DNA of 64,000 nucleotides, taken from positions 868,001 to 932,000 of the forward strand of contig CALNYX010000017.1 of the NCBI GenBank assembly GCA_942490925.1, written 5' to 3'. This DNA comes from CALNYX01 sp942490925 (GTDB lineage: Bacteria; Chlamydiota; Chlamydiia; Chlamydiales; JAAKFR01). The notes under the pieces were generated by a model, which saw only the letters and a program-made list of their open reading frames with translations, was not told where the DNA came from and did no database searches. The translations under genes were made by a program, and so were the position numbers. Below are positions 14,796 through 23,158 of the stretch, piece by piece (the first letter of the stretch is position 1; each line of letters begins with the position of its first letter).

Positions 14796-16727
14796 ATGAA
14801 AGCACAATATTTAGCACTCTTACTTGCTATACCAACGATAGGTTATACTGCAAATTTTACTGTTCCACCCAATGTTACTACTACACAAACACTCGCAGAT
14901 GATGGTGATGTAGGGACAATTGAGGCGGGGGGCACGATTATTGTTTCTGACGTAAACGGAGTTGTAATGGCTGCTGATAATCAGACTGTAACGAATGCTG
15001 GTACGATTGAAGTATCTTCAGCAGTGGTAGGCAAAATAGCGATTACTACAGGCTTTGGTAATGATAATGCTGTGGTGACAAACAGTGGAACAATTTCAAC
15101 TTCAGGTACAGTTGTTTGGGGGATTATCAATGGCAATAATAGTAACGCTACATTGACAAATAGTGGCACTATCACAACAACTGGGTTTGGGTCGGATGGA
15201 ATTTACAATAATATTGGTTCCAACGCTGTGATTACAAATAGTGGGAGCATTACAACTACAGGCTCTAGTGCTTATGCAATTAGAAATGAACAACAATCTG
15301 GTGTACAGATTACCAATAGCGGAACTGTTTCAACAACCGGAGCAAATAGTGATGCTATCTATAATAACTCGAGTGATAGTCATCAGTTTGTAAATACTGG
15401 AAAAATTTCTACAACTAACACAAATAGTGACGGGGTTCGTAATCTTGGAGGGGCCTCGTATAACATTACTAATAGCGGGACGATTTCGGTAACGGGTTCT
15501 ACTTCCGATGCGATAGCTTCAACGGGAGCCAACACAAAAATCACAAATTCTGGAACAATTAAATCTTCGCAAAGCTTTGCTCTGAATCTCTCAGGAACCA
15601 ACCCAACATTGACCCTTTTATTTGGCTCAAACATTCAAGGGGAAATTCAAGTGTCAACAGACCCTCTAAACTTAAATGTCCAAGAAGGGCTAAATTTGCG
15701 CTTGACTATCGATGATAGTAGCAATGGTTTTGGTACGCTTGGGATTGATTCGCCATATATAACAGTTGGAAATACAGAAACCATTGCTGTAGTTGACCGC
15801 ACAGGACTTTCATTACAAGCCGATGTTTTAGAAGACCTTTCAGATGGAATTTTAGATGGAGTTTTTCGTCGCAGGATTCCCTATCTTTACTGTTATTTTC
15901 CCTGTCAAGGAGCATGGGCTGAGGGAATTGGTAGCTACCGCAAACGGCAGAAGCGGATTCACTATCAAAACTGGGAAGGTGGTTTTTTAGCTGGTTATGA
16001 CAAGGCCTTTTGTTGTACGCATTCCCTTGGTTTTTTTGGTGGTACAACATATGGAGAAGCTCATATTGCGGAAGGCACCCAAGATGCAAAGATTTCTTCA
16101 TATTTTGCAGGACTCACTTATGAGCAGTGGTTTTGCAATGCCTTTTGGGGATTTTCGCTTGTAACCGGTTATGTTGGCTGGGATAACAAACGCATTGTCA
16201 TGAATAACTTAGCTCCTACTGGTGAGGAACGGGCGAGAGCACATGCAGATGGATGGCTTTTTTCACCAGAGCTTACCTATTCAAAATGGCTGCACAGTGG
16301 AACCCATTTTCGTCCAGTAGGAAGCTTATCCTTCAAATACGCTGGGCTCTTTTTAGGGAGCTACGATGAGTCAGGATCAGGATCAGACCTATTTGTCAAA
16401 AACCGTCATGTTGATCTTCTAAAGCTTACTGGAGATGTCGCTTTATCGTTTATAACTCAAACCAAGAATGCTTGTTGGAATGTTGCTCCATATATTGGAG
16501 TAGCTGGAAGATTTCAAGTTGGAGGAGTCAATGTGAATGCTAAGCTTCTTGATCAACCTCTCTCTTTTTCTACGAAGAACCCGACTAGTTTGGCAGAGCT
16601 TCTTCTGGGTATCCGTGGAGAAGAGACTATTGGTCGTGTTACATTGTTTTTTGATGTCCAGGGGTTGTTTGATACAGACCAAAGTTCTCGTATTCTAGGC
16701 GAATTTGGTGCTGGCTGTAATTTCTAA
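14796..16727 (+). CDS. Autotransporter-like surface protein with NSGTI repeats
   Basis: 643 residues from the ATG at 14796 (signal peptide MKAQYLALLLAIPTIGYTA). Residues about 50-260 are a tandem array of 20-24-residue units with the core TNSGTISTTG, typical of a beta-helical passenger domain. From about 360 the sequence changes to an autotransporter beta-barrel: alternating aromatic strands (WAEGIGSYRKRQ, GFFGGTTYGEAHI, GFSLVTGYVGW) ending in the terminal Phe of FGAGCNF. So it would insert into the outer membrane and show its repeats outside. It is not one of the classical Pmp proteins: no GGAI or FxxN arrays. A frame upstream to 14760 is open but lies in the promoter. Part of the bracketed insert. 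Confidence 0.8.
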   Translation: MKAQYLALLLAIPTIGYTANFTVPPNVTTTQTLADDGDVGTIEAGGTIIVSDVNGVVMAADNQTVTNAGTIEVSSAVVGKIAITTGFGNDNAVVTNSGTISTSGTVVWGIINGNNSNATLTNSGTITTTGFGSDGIYNNIGSNAVITNSGSITTTGSSAYAIRNEQQSGVQITNSGTVSTTGANSDAIYNNSSDSHQFVNTGKISTTNTNSDGVRNLGGASYNITNSGTISVTGSTSDAIASTGANTKITNSGTIKSSQSFALNLSGTNPTLTLLFGSNIQGEIQVSTDPLNLNVQEGLNLRLTIDDSSNGFGTLGIDSPYITVGNTETIAVVDRTGLSLQADVLEDLSDGILDGVFRRRIPYLYCYFPCQGAWAEGIGSYRKRQKRIHYQNWEGGFLAGYDKAFCCTHSLGFFGGTTYGEAHIAEGTQDAKISSYFAGLTYEQWFCNAFWGFSLVTGYVGWDNKRIVMNNLAPTGEERARAHADGWLFSPELTYSKWLHSGTHFRPVGSLSFKYAGLFLGSYDESGSGSDLFVKNRHVDLLKLTGDVALSFITQTKNACWNVAPYIGVAGRFQVGGVNVNAKLLDQPLSFSTKNPTSLAELLLGIRGEETIGRVTLFFDVQGLFDTDQSSRILGEFGAGCNF

Positions 16728-16883
16728 TAACAAGTTGTTACTTGAAAAAATTCTGATAAACACATGTCTGAACAAATGAATTTCTTTGTAGAAGCCAACT
16801 GACAATTATTCTTGTGTTGATAAATTACTGAGATTCAAATGCTTATATAATTCTCATGCGTAGATATTTACCTTTAGGAGCAA

Positions 16884-16933
16884 CCAAGAGACTTCACTTT
16901 GCAACCTAGCTCTGAAAACACTCAGTAGCTATG
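16884..16933. repeat. 50-bp direct repeat, right copy (overlaps the end of cydB)
   Basis: Identical to 12667-16 716-type left copy at 12667-12716. Its last 12 bases (16922-16933) are the final codons and stop of cydB, so this is likely the original location and the left copy the duplicate. Confidence 0.9.
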
Positions 16934-17947
16934 GTGATCGAGTTTTACCTTTCCTCTAAAGATATGATAGACAAAAGACATGTAGGCAATTACAAGCGGC
17001 AAGCCAATTCCAACAATAATCGTCAGGACAATCAGGGTCTTGAGCGAAGATGAAGTATTGAAGATGGTCAAACTATAAGCTGGATCAATACTCGAGCGGA
17101 TGAGCTCTGGGAACATCCCACAAGCAAAGAGAGCAAGGAGGAGAGCTATGTTTGCACAGGAACTCAAAAAGGCCCAACCAAAGTTCCCTTTGTGCACACT
17201 ACGTGGAATATTAGCGATCACTAAGATATCAACGAAGGCAATGATGAAAAACCAAGGGATCTGTTTGAAACGCGCAATAATATGATCTTGAAAAATCAAG
17301 GTGAGAATTGTTGTGACAACATAGGTAATCAAAAAAAAGATCATGCAAGGCTTAATCCAGCGAGTCACGCGGGCATGCAGATCATCTTCTGTTTTCATGG
17401 CAAGGAAGATGGCTCCATGCATGAGAAAGAGTGATAGAGTCAAAATGCCAACGAGTACAGGATAAGGACGAAGAAAGGTTAGAATCAGTCCGCCTGTATA
17501 AGTGAAATCTTGCTCGAGAGGAATCCCCTGCACAAAGTTTCCAAGAGAAACTCCAACAGCAAAGGCAATAAGGAAGCTTGCTAAAGCAAAGCAGACATCC
17601 CAAGAGCTGCGCCACCCTTTTGCGTGATGCTTGCTGCGAAATTCAATGGCAACGGCACGAAAAATCAAGGCAAAAATAAGAAGCATAATGGGAATGTAAA
17701 ATGAGGAGAGAAGAGTTGCATAAACAAGCGGGAAGCCTGCAAATAATGCTCCCATTACGATAACAAGCCAAACCTCGTTTCCATCCCAAACTGGACCAAT
17801 GGCATTGATGCAGATACGTCGATCTTCATCTTTCTTAGAGAACAACAGCAACATACCAACGCCCAAATCAAAGCCGTCGAGCATTGCATAGTGCATGATC
17901 GACGCAATGACGATGATGTACCAAAAAACCATAAATCCATATTCCAT
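16922..17947 (-). CDS. cydB: Cytochrome bd ubiquinol oxidase subunit II
   Basis: 341-residue membrane partner of CydA in the high-affinity terminal oxidase that oxidises quinol and reduces oxygen without pumping protons. Family features: DGFDLGVGMLLLF near the N-terminus, GPVWDGNEVWLV, the RAVAIEFRSKHH loop, and about eight or nine membrane helices, ending FVYHIFRGK. It begins 3 bases after cydA stops and is translated as a unit with it. Its last codons lie in the 50-bp repeat whose second copy lies 4.2 kb away. Confidence 0.95.
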   Translation of the reverse strand: MEYGFMVFWYIIVIASIMHYAMLDGFDLGVGMLLLFSKKDEDRRICINAIGPVWDGNEVWLVIVMGALFAGFPLVYATLLSSFYIPIMLLIFALIFRAVAIEFRSKHHAKGWRSSWDVCFALASFLIAFAVGVSLGNFVQGIPLEQDFTYTGGLILTFLRPYPVLVGILTLSLFLMHGAIFLAMKTEDDLHARVTRWIKPCMIFFLITYVVTTILTLIFQDHIIARFKQIPWFFIIAFVDILVIANIPRSVHKGNFGWAFLSSCANIALLLALFACGMFPELIRSSIDPAYSLTIFNTSSSLKTLIVLTIIVGIGLPLVIAYMSFVYHIFRGKVKLDHHSY

Positions 17948-17950
17948 AAA

Positions 17951-19309
17951 TCAACTCACTTTGTAAGGATCGCGATATTCATCAATGTCTGCCATTTCTG
18001 TTGGACCATGCTTGATCTGTCTATCAATCAAATAGATAAACATAGCAAATACAAGCGCATAGATGATGACAAAAAGCGAGAGAGAAAAAATCACCTGTGC
18101 AGGGACAAGATTGGTTGAAACCCCTTCTGAAGTACGCATCAACCCATAGACAACCCACGGCTGCCGTCCAATTTCAGCTGTATACCATCCCATCTGGTTA
18201 GCTATTTGCGGAAATAATACCGAGAGAGTACAGAGACCCATACTCCATTTACTTTCAGTAAATTTCTTCCTCCCCCAAGCAATCCATGCAAAAATACAGG
18301 TCAGTAGCATGAAGCCCCACATGAACAACATCCAGTGGTATGTCTGAAAGACGACTCCAACTGGAGGCCAAAGCTCTCGGGGAAACTGATCAAGGCCAGG
18401 AACTGCCTTATTAAACTGTCGATAGACTAAAAACGAAAGCATTCCAGGAATCGAGATCCCAACGGTTTTGCGCTCTTTAACATCAGCGTAACCGGCTACA
18501 AAAATAGGCGTTGGCTCAACTGTTTCAAAAACGCCTTCCATTGCAGCAAGCTTAATGGGGTGCTGCTCGGCAACTCCTCGACCTGTTGAATCTCCTGAAA
18601 GCCCTTGCCCAAGTACGCAAATCGATGCAACAACGAGCGAAATTTTAAACCCTTTGCGCGCAAACTCGATGTGACGTTTTCTAAGTAGATAGTAGGCGCT
18701 CACGCTGAGCACCAAAAACGAGCCTGAAAGCCAGCAGCCAAACAGGACGTGCACAAGGCGATCGGCTGCTGAAGGGTTGCTAAGCACTGTCCACCACTTG
18801 GTGATTACAGCATGTCGCATCGGCCCCTCGCCTAATACTTTGTAACCAGCTGGCGTCTGCATCCACGAGTTTGCCACAACAATCCACACAGCACTAAAGT
18901 GAGAACCAAGCGCAACCATGATTGTAGAGAAAAAGTGCATCTTGGGCCCTACCTTATTCCATCCAAAGAGCAGAAGTGCAATAAATCCAGATTCGAGGAA
19001 GAAAGCAAAAACTCCCTCTGCACCTAATATACTGCCGAAAACGTCTCCGACAAAGTGGGAGAAGTTTGCCCAGTTGGTTCCAAAAGCGAAAACCTGAACG
19101 AGTCCTGTAGCCACACCGACGGCAAAGATAATAGCGAAAATGTGCACCCAGAACTTGGTCATTTTCTCATAGATCTCTTTTTTTGTGATGAGGTATGCTC
19201 CCTCCATGATGATCAAGATCACACTTAAACCAATGGTTAGAGGGGGGAAAATATAGTGAAAAGCGATGTGAAACGCGAACTGAATTCGCGAAAGCATAAC
19301 GACATCCAT
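17951..19309 (-). CDS. cydA: Cytochrome bd ubiquinol oxidase subunit I
   Basis: Haem-bearing subunit with the quinol site. 452 residues from ATG 19309 (MDVVMLSRIQFAFHIAFHY, the usual start). Seen: the N-terminal His for haem, GTNWANFSHFVGDVFGS, the Q-loop part with AAMEGVFET, and NQMGWYTAEIGRQPWVVYG near the C-terminus, which is diagnostic. An in-frame TTG at 19315 is less likely. The 5' end overlaps the 5' end of folP head to head by about 54 bp. With cydB it lets the cell respire at low oxygen and balance redox inside host cells. Confidence 0.95.
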   Translation of the reverse strand: MDVVMLSRIQFAFHIAFHYIFPPLTIGLSVILIIMEGAYLITKKEIYEKMTKFWVHIFAIIFAVGVATGLVQVFAFGTNWANFSHFVGDVFGSILGAEGVFAFFLESGFIALLLFGWNKVGPKMHFFSTIMVALGSHFSAVWIVVANSWMQTPAGYKVLGEGPMRHAVITKWWTVLSNPSAADRLVHVLFGCWLSGSFLVLSVSAYYLLRKRHIEFARKGFKISLVVASICVLGQGLSGDSTGRGVAEQHPIKLAAMEGVFETVEPTPIFVAGYADVKERKTVGISIPGMLSFLVYRQFNKAVPGLDQFPRELWPPVGVVFQTYHWMLFMWGFMLLTCIFAWIAWGRKKFTESKWSMGLCTLSVLFPQIANQMGWYTAEIGRQPWVVYGLMRTSEGVSTNLVPAQVIFSLSLFVIIYALVFAMFIYLIDRQIKHGPTEMADIDEYRDPYKVS

Positions 19310-20101
19310 GGGCAACCTACTGCTGAGCTTGATTCAAAAATTGACTATCGCAAATCGATCAAAAAAACACAACTTGTTGGTATTATTAATTCAACTCCTG
19401 ACTCCTTTTTTGATGGTGGCACCTATGATCCCCTTGAGCAGGCTTACCGATTGATCGATGAAGGGGCTGACTGGATTGATGTGGGTGGTGAATCGACAAG
19501 GCCTGGAGCCACACCTGTTACTGAAAAAGAAGAACTCAAGCGCGTTATCCCCATCATTGAAAAACTCAAGGGGCATCCAGTCTCAATTGACACGATCAAA
19601 CCTCGTGTTGCAAAAGTTGCGCTTGAAGCTGGGGCGCAGATGCTCAATGATGTCTCAGGTTTCATCGAGCCTGAAATGAGACGACTTGCAGCTCAAAGCG
19701 GTGTGCTCATCTGTGTTACCCATTGGACTGCCCCTAAATTCCCCAATGGAGTGATCACTGATATCTCGAGCTGGTTTGAGAAAAAAATTGATCAGCTGCG
19801 TGCCGATGGAGTGTCTGATAAACAAATCATTCTCGATCCTGGTATTGGCTTTGGAAAAACACCTGAAGATTCTCTTATGATTCTTAGAAATCTTTCGATA
19901 TTTCAATCTCTTGGATTTCCTCTCTATCTCGGCATGTCACGTAAATCTTTCATGCAAAAGATCCTTCAAAAGGGCGCAAAAGATGTCTTGCCAACAACTC
20001 TTGCAACCGCTACCCTCGCCATGTTAACTGGCATCGATTATCTTCGCGTGCACGATGTAAAAGAGCACTACGATATTCGAAAGCTACTAGAAAGGCTTTG
20101 A
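19256..20101 (+). CDS. folP: Dihydropteroate synthase
   Basis: Condenses p-aminobenzoate with 6-hydroxymethyl-dihydropterin pyrophosphate in folate synthesis. All signature loops are present: GIINSTPDSFFDGG, DVGGESTRPGA, SIDTIKPRVA, NDVSGF, LDPGIGFGKTPED, GMSRKSF and LRVHDVKEH. 281 residues with an N-terminal extension of about 35 residues. The only in-frame start is a GTG near 19256, which has AGGGGGG 8 nt upstream; this lies inside the start of cydA on the other strand, so the two genes overlap head to head. It ends overlapping the dacA ATG, and leads a row of overlapping plus-strand genes. Confidence 0.93.
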   Translation: MKSDVKRELNSRKHNDIHGQPTAELDSKIDYRKSIKKTQLVGIINSTPDSFFDGGTYDPLEQAYRLIDEGADWIDVGGESTRPGATPVTEKEELKRVIPIIEKLKGHPVSIDTIKPRVAKVALEAGAQMLNDVSGFIEPEMRRLAAQSGVLICVTHWTAPKFPNGVITDISSWFEKKIDQLRADGVSDKQIILDPGIGFGKTPEDSLMILRNLSIFQSLGFPLYLGMSRKSFMQKILQKGAKDVLPTTLATATLAMLTGIDYLRVHDVKEHYDIRKLLERL

Positions 20102-20886
20102 TGACGTTTTTGAACATCTTTATCCCGATCCTAGAGATTGTAATCATCACAGTGATGATTAACTATCTCTTGAAGATTTTCTGGGGCACACGCGCCATGG
20201 ACGTTATCTTTGGCTTCCTAGCTTTTCTCTTTCTTTTCTTTTTAGCGACCTGGTTTCATTTCCCAGTCCTTGGAAAGATCATGCTCAATGTGGTGAATGT
20301 TGCCGTCTTAGCCGTCTTCATCATTTTCCAACCTGAGATCCGCTTAGCGCTTGCGCGCGTCAGGATTAAAGGGCGTAAGCTGCGTGAAATTCACGAATTT
20401 GATCAATTTCTAGAGCATTTATCAACAACTGTTTATAGGCTTGCTGAAAAAGAAATTGGGGCTCTGATAGTTTTAGAAAACCAAGATAGTGTGATGGAGT
20501 ATACAAGCTCTGCAGTAAAGCTGAATGCTGATTTTTCTCCTGAACTTTTAGAATCGGTCTTTATGACAACCACGCCGTTGCATGATGGAGCTGTTGTTGT
20601 ACGTGATACCACAATTCTCTCAGCTGGAACTATTCTGCCTCTTGCACAAGAGACAGCGCAGCTTTCAAAAACAATGGGAACCCGTCATAGAGCTGCTCTA
20701 GGGGCGAGTCAAAAGACAGATGCTCTCATCATTGTAATCTCTGAGGAGACAGGAAAAGTTTCGATTGCTCGCGATGGAATTTTAACGCGCGGCATCAAGG
20801 TCGATCGTTTTCGCGGGATTATTCGAAGTATCTTCACACCGCCAGATGTGGCCAAAAAAATCAAACTTTGGAAGTGGGGTAAATGA
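20101..20886 (+). CDS. dacA: Membrane diadenylate cyclase (c-di-AMP synthase)
   Basis: Makes cyclic di-AMP from two ATP. About three N-terminal membrane helices (residues 5-85) are followed by a DisA_N (DAC) domain with the catalytic DGA at about residue 161 (PLHDGAVVVRD) and the RHRAALG motif at about 195. Same architecture as bacterial CdaA and chlamydial DacA (CT012), whose product is sensed by host STING. The ATG at 20101 overlaps the folP stop (TGATG); a TTG just before is less likely. The ybbR-type gene overlaps its end by ATGA, so synthase and regulator are co-translated. 261 residues. Confidence 0.95.
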   Translation: MTFLNIFIPILEIVIITVMINYLLKIFWGTRAMDVIFGFLAFLFLFFLATWFHFPVLGKIMLNVVNVAVLAVFIIFQPEIRLALARVRIKGRKLREIHEFDQFLEHLSTTVYRLAEKEIGALIVLENQDSVMEYTSSAVKLNADFSPELLESVFMTTTPLHDGAVVVRDTTILSAGTILPLAQETAQLSKTMGTRHRAALGASQKTDALIIVISEETGKVSIARDGILTRGIKVDRFRGIIRSIFTPPDVAKKIKLWKWGK

Positions 20887-22121
20887 AAGAAGTTCTTCAC
20901 CGCATTTTTCTCAAAAACTGGCCACGCAAGCTTATTGCACTTATCTCAGCTGTCGTTGTTTGGTTTCTGGTGAACGAGACAATCACCATCACGCGCACGA
21001 TTCCCAATGTACCTGTTAGAGTGATCAATCTCTCTGCCGATAAAACGGTCATTGGATTACTGCCGACCGGATTTTTGAAGTATCGCGTCTCCATTACTGT
21101 CACGGGAATGAAATCAACTGTCAATGAACTGAGGCCTGGTGATCTAGAAGTTGTCATCAATGCGGAGGGTAAAACTGAGAGTTGGATTGCTTCTGTAGAC
21201 AAGCAGGATCTGGTCAACCTCTCAGAGGATAACAAAGAGTGGCGCAAAGCAATCTCAACGGTTACAGCAAACGATCTCTATATCAAACTCAGTAAGCTTG
21301 TGACTGAGGAAATCCCTCTTACCATCAATAAGCCTATTGGAGATCCACCAAAGGGATACCAATTCCTAGACATTTGGCCAAAATATCTCACGCAAAAAGT
21401 GAGTGGCCCTCAGGAGCAGGTTGCAGCCCTTAAGGAACACGGACTTGAAGTTACATTTAACCTCAGTCGAATTACAAAATCTGAACTAGATACTTTAAAT
21501 AGCTCTTCACAAACCGATGAACTGAGCTTCTTTGTCCCTGAAGCATGGAAGATGGTTGCGCTTCCTTTCAAAGATAACATTCAAGAGCCATTCAATGATC
21601 CACGTGCCAAGTTACTGCGCATTGATTTTCTTAAGCAGGAATTGATTCCACTCGGCGTTGAACTGCCAATCACAATCTTCTTCCCTGTGAAGTATAGCCG
21701 GACCATTAATCCGCAAACCTACTCCCTTGCAACAAATCAGATTGTAGAGAAGAAAAGTGGATTAAAGTTATTAACCATTCCTCTCTATGTCAGAGATGTA
21801 AGCCGTCTGTTTCTCGATGTTGTGCGCGATAACTTGCTGCTGACTATCATTGCTACGCCACAGAGTGTACAAGAGCCTCTGAACTGGGCGATTGAATTTA
21901 TTGATGAAAAAGCTCTCGAAGATGCGTATGTTGCCGCTTCGTTGAAGGAGATGGAAAAGACACACAAAGAGAACGAGTCTTTCTCGCAATATAATGAGCG
22001 GGCCATTCGCTTCCGATTCCGTGACTATTTGCGGCATCTTGATCTCTTTACAGAAGATGGTTCTGCCTTAGAGCTTCAAGCTGAACTCGGCGGGAGCACC
22101 ATTAAGCTAGACACAAAATGA
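20883..22121 (+). CDS. YbbR-domain protein, probable regulator of the diadenylate cyclase
   Basis: 412 residues. An N-terminal membrane anchor (KLIALISAVVVWFLVNETI) is followed by several YbbR-like beta domains outside the membrane (VPVRVINLSADKTVIG..., IPLTINKPIGDPPKGYQFLDIWP..., then ITIFFPVKYSRTINPQ). In other bacteria the YbbR protein (CdaR) binds and modulates CdaA; the 4-bp ATGA overlap with dacA fits this. C. trachomatis has the same pair (CT012-CT011). The C-terminal 130 residues are less clearly YbbR and may be a chlamydial addition. Confidence 0.85.
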   Translation: MKEVLHRIFLKNWPRKLIALISAVVVWFLVNETITITRTIPNVPVRVINLSADKTVIGLLPTGFLKYRVSITVTGMKSTVNELRPGDLEVVINAEGKTESWIASVDKQDLVNLSEDNKEWRKAISTVTANDLYIKLSKLVTEEIPLTINKPIGDPPKGYQFLDIWPKYLTQKVSGPQEQVAALKEHGLEVTFNLSRITKSELDTLNSSSQTDELSFFVPEAWKMVALPFKDNIQEPFNDPRAKLLRIDFLKQELIPLGVELPITIFFPVKYSRTINPQTYSLATNQIVEKKSGLKLLTIPLYVRDVSRLFLDVVRDNLLLTIIATPQSVQEPLNWAIEFIDEKALEDAYVAASLKEMEKTHKENESFSQYNERAIRFRFRDYLRHLDLFTEDGSALELQAELGGSTIKLDTK

Positions 22122-23158
22122 AAGTTGCATTTCTCAAAAGCCGACTGAACTATCGTGGCGGTCTAGAAAAATATACATTGGCGCTTGCTCAATCTTTCCA
22201 AGAGAAGGGAGATTGCGTCTCCCTTCTCACAACTGATCCAATGCCTGGTGCCATCAATCTCGGTCGCAGCTCAAAACTTTCGATCTACCACCATCTCCAT
22301 TTTGATCAGCTTTGCAGCAGATGGCTAAAAGAGCATCCGCAAGACATCGTCTTTGGTATGGAGCGCAATCGCCATCAGACACACTACCGCGCAGGAAGTG
22401 GTGTGCATGCTTGCTATCTCAAACAACGGATGGAGATAGAGCCTTTTTCCAAGCGCCTCTCTCTTCGCCTTAATCCCCTCCACCATTTCTTGCTCAAACG
22501 GGAGAAAGAGGCCTTTGAAGACCCAAATCTCAAGGTTCTTTTCACCAATTCCCACATGGTACGTCAGCAAATCCTAGAAACGTATGCTGTCGATCCACAA
22601 AAAATCCAAGTTGTCCACAACGGAGTTGAGTGGCATGCATTTGAAAAGCCTTTCCAAAAACGCAAACCGGACTCCCCTTTCACTTTCCTTTTCGTTGGTA
22701 ACGATTACCACCGAAAAGGACTACGCTATCTTTTGGAAGCCTTACCAAAGGAGTGTCAGCTTTTAGTTGTAGGCAAAGAGAAGGATGAGTCTTACTTTCG
22801 TCAAATAGCTTCCAAGCAAGTCACATTTTATGGTCCTCAAAAAGACTTGATCCCCTTTTATCGAAGAGCTCATGCTCTTGTCATTCCCTCTCTTTATGAC
22901 CCTTTTTCCAATGTCACGCTCGAAGCTATGGCTATGGGCCTTTTTGTCGTTTCATCGAAGTTTAATGGAGGGCATGAGATTTTGACTCCTCAGACGGGAG
23001 CTGTCATTGAGGATCTTTTTTCAAAAGAGAGCGTTGTACAATCTCTTGAAAAAGCTTTTGATTCTCAAGGAGCTAAAGAGATTCGTGAGCATGTCAAGCA
23101 GCTTGACTTTAGCAATCAGCTTGCGAAAATTGTAGAAATTGTTTACAAATCGCAGTAA
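22118..23158 (+). CDS. WaaG-like glycosyltransferase family 4 protein
   Basis: 346 residues, GT-B fold. The N-terminal half has FLKSRLNYRGGLEKYTLALA (the donor-side Gly loop) and FGMERNRHQTHYRAGSGVH; the C-terminal half has the sugar-nucleotide site: FLFVGNDYHRKGLRYLLEAL, VVGKEKDE, then VIPSLYDPFSNVTLEAMAMG with the E-x7-E type motif. The layout and the RNRHQTHYRAGSG segment resemble LPS core glucosyltransferase WaaG, so a role in LPS or other glycan assembly is likely; donor and acceptor unknown. It overlaps ybbR by ATGA and the next gene by TAATG. Not at this locus in C. trachomatis as I recall. Confidence 0.82.
   Translation: MKVAFLKSRLNYRGGLEKYTLALAQSFQEKGDCVSLLTTDPMPGAINLGRSSKLSIYHHLHFDQLCSRWLKEHPQDIVFGMERNRHQTHYRAGSGVHACYLKQRMEIEPFSKRLSLRLNPLHHFLLKREKEAFEDPNLKVLFTNSHMVRQQILETYAVDPQKIQVVHNGVEWHAFEKPFQKRKPDSPFTFLFVGNDYHRKGLRYLLEALPKECQLLVVGKEKDESYFRQIASKQVTFYGPQKDLIPFYRRAHALVIPSLYDPFSNVTLEAMAMGLFVVSSKFNGGHEILTPQTGAVIEDLFSKESVVQSLEKAFDSQGAKEIREHVKQLDFSNQLAKIVEIVYKSQ

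Noticed and set aside
15706..16101. 131-codon antisense frame in the autotransporter gene
   Set aside because: Gln/His/Leu-rich shadow composition opposite a frame with signal peptide and barrel.
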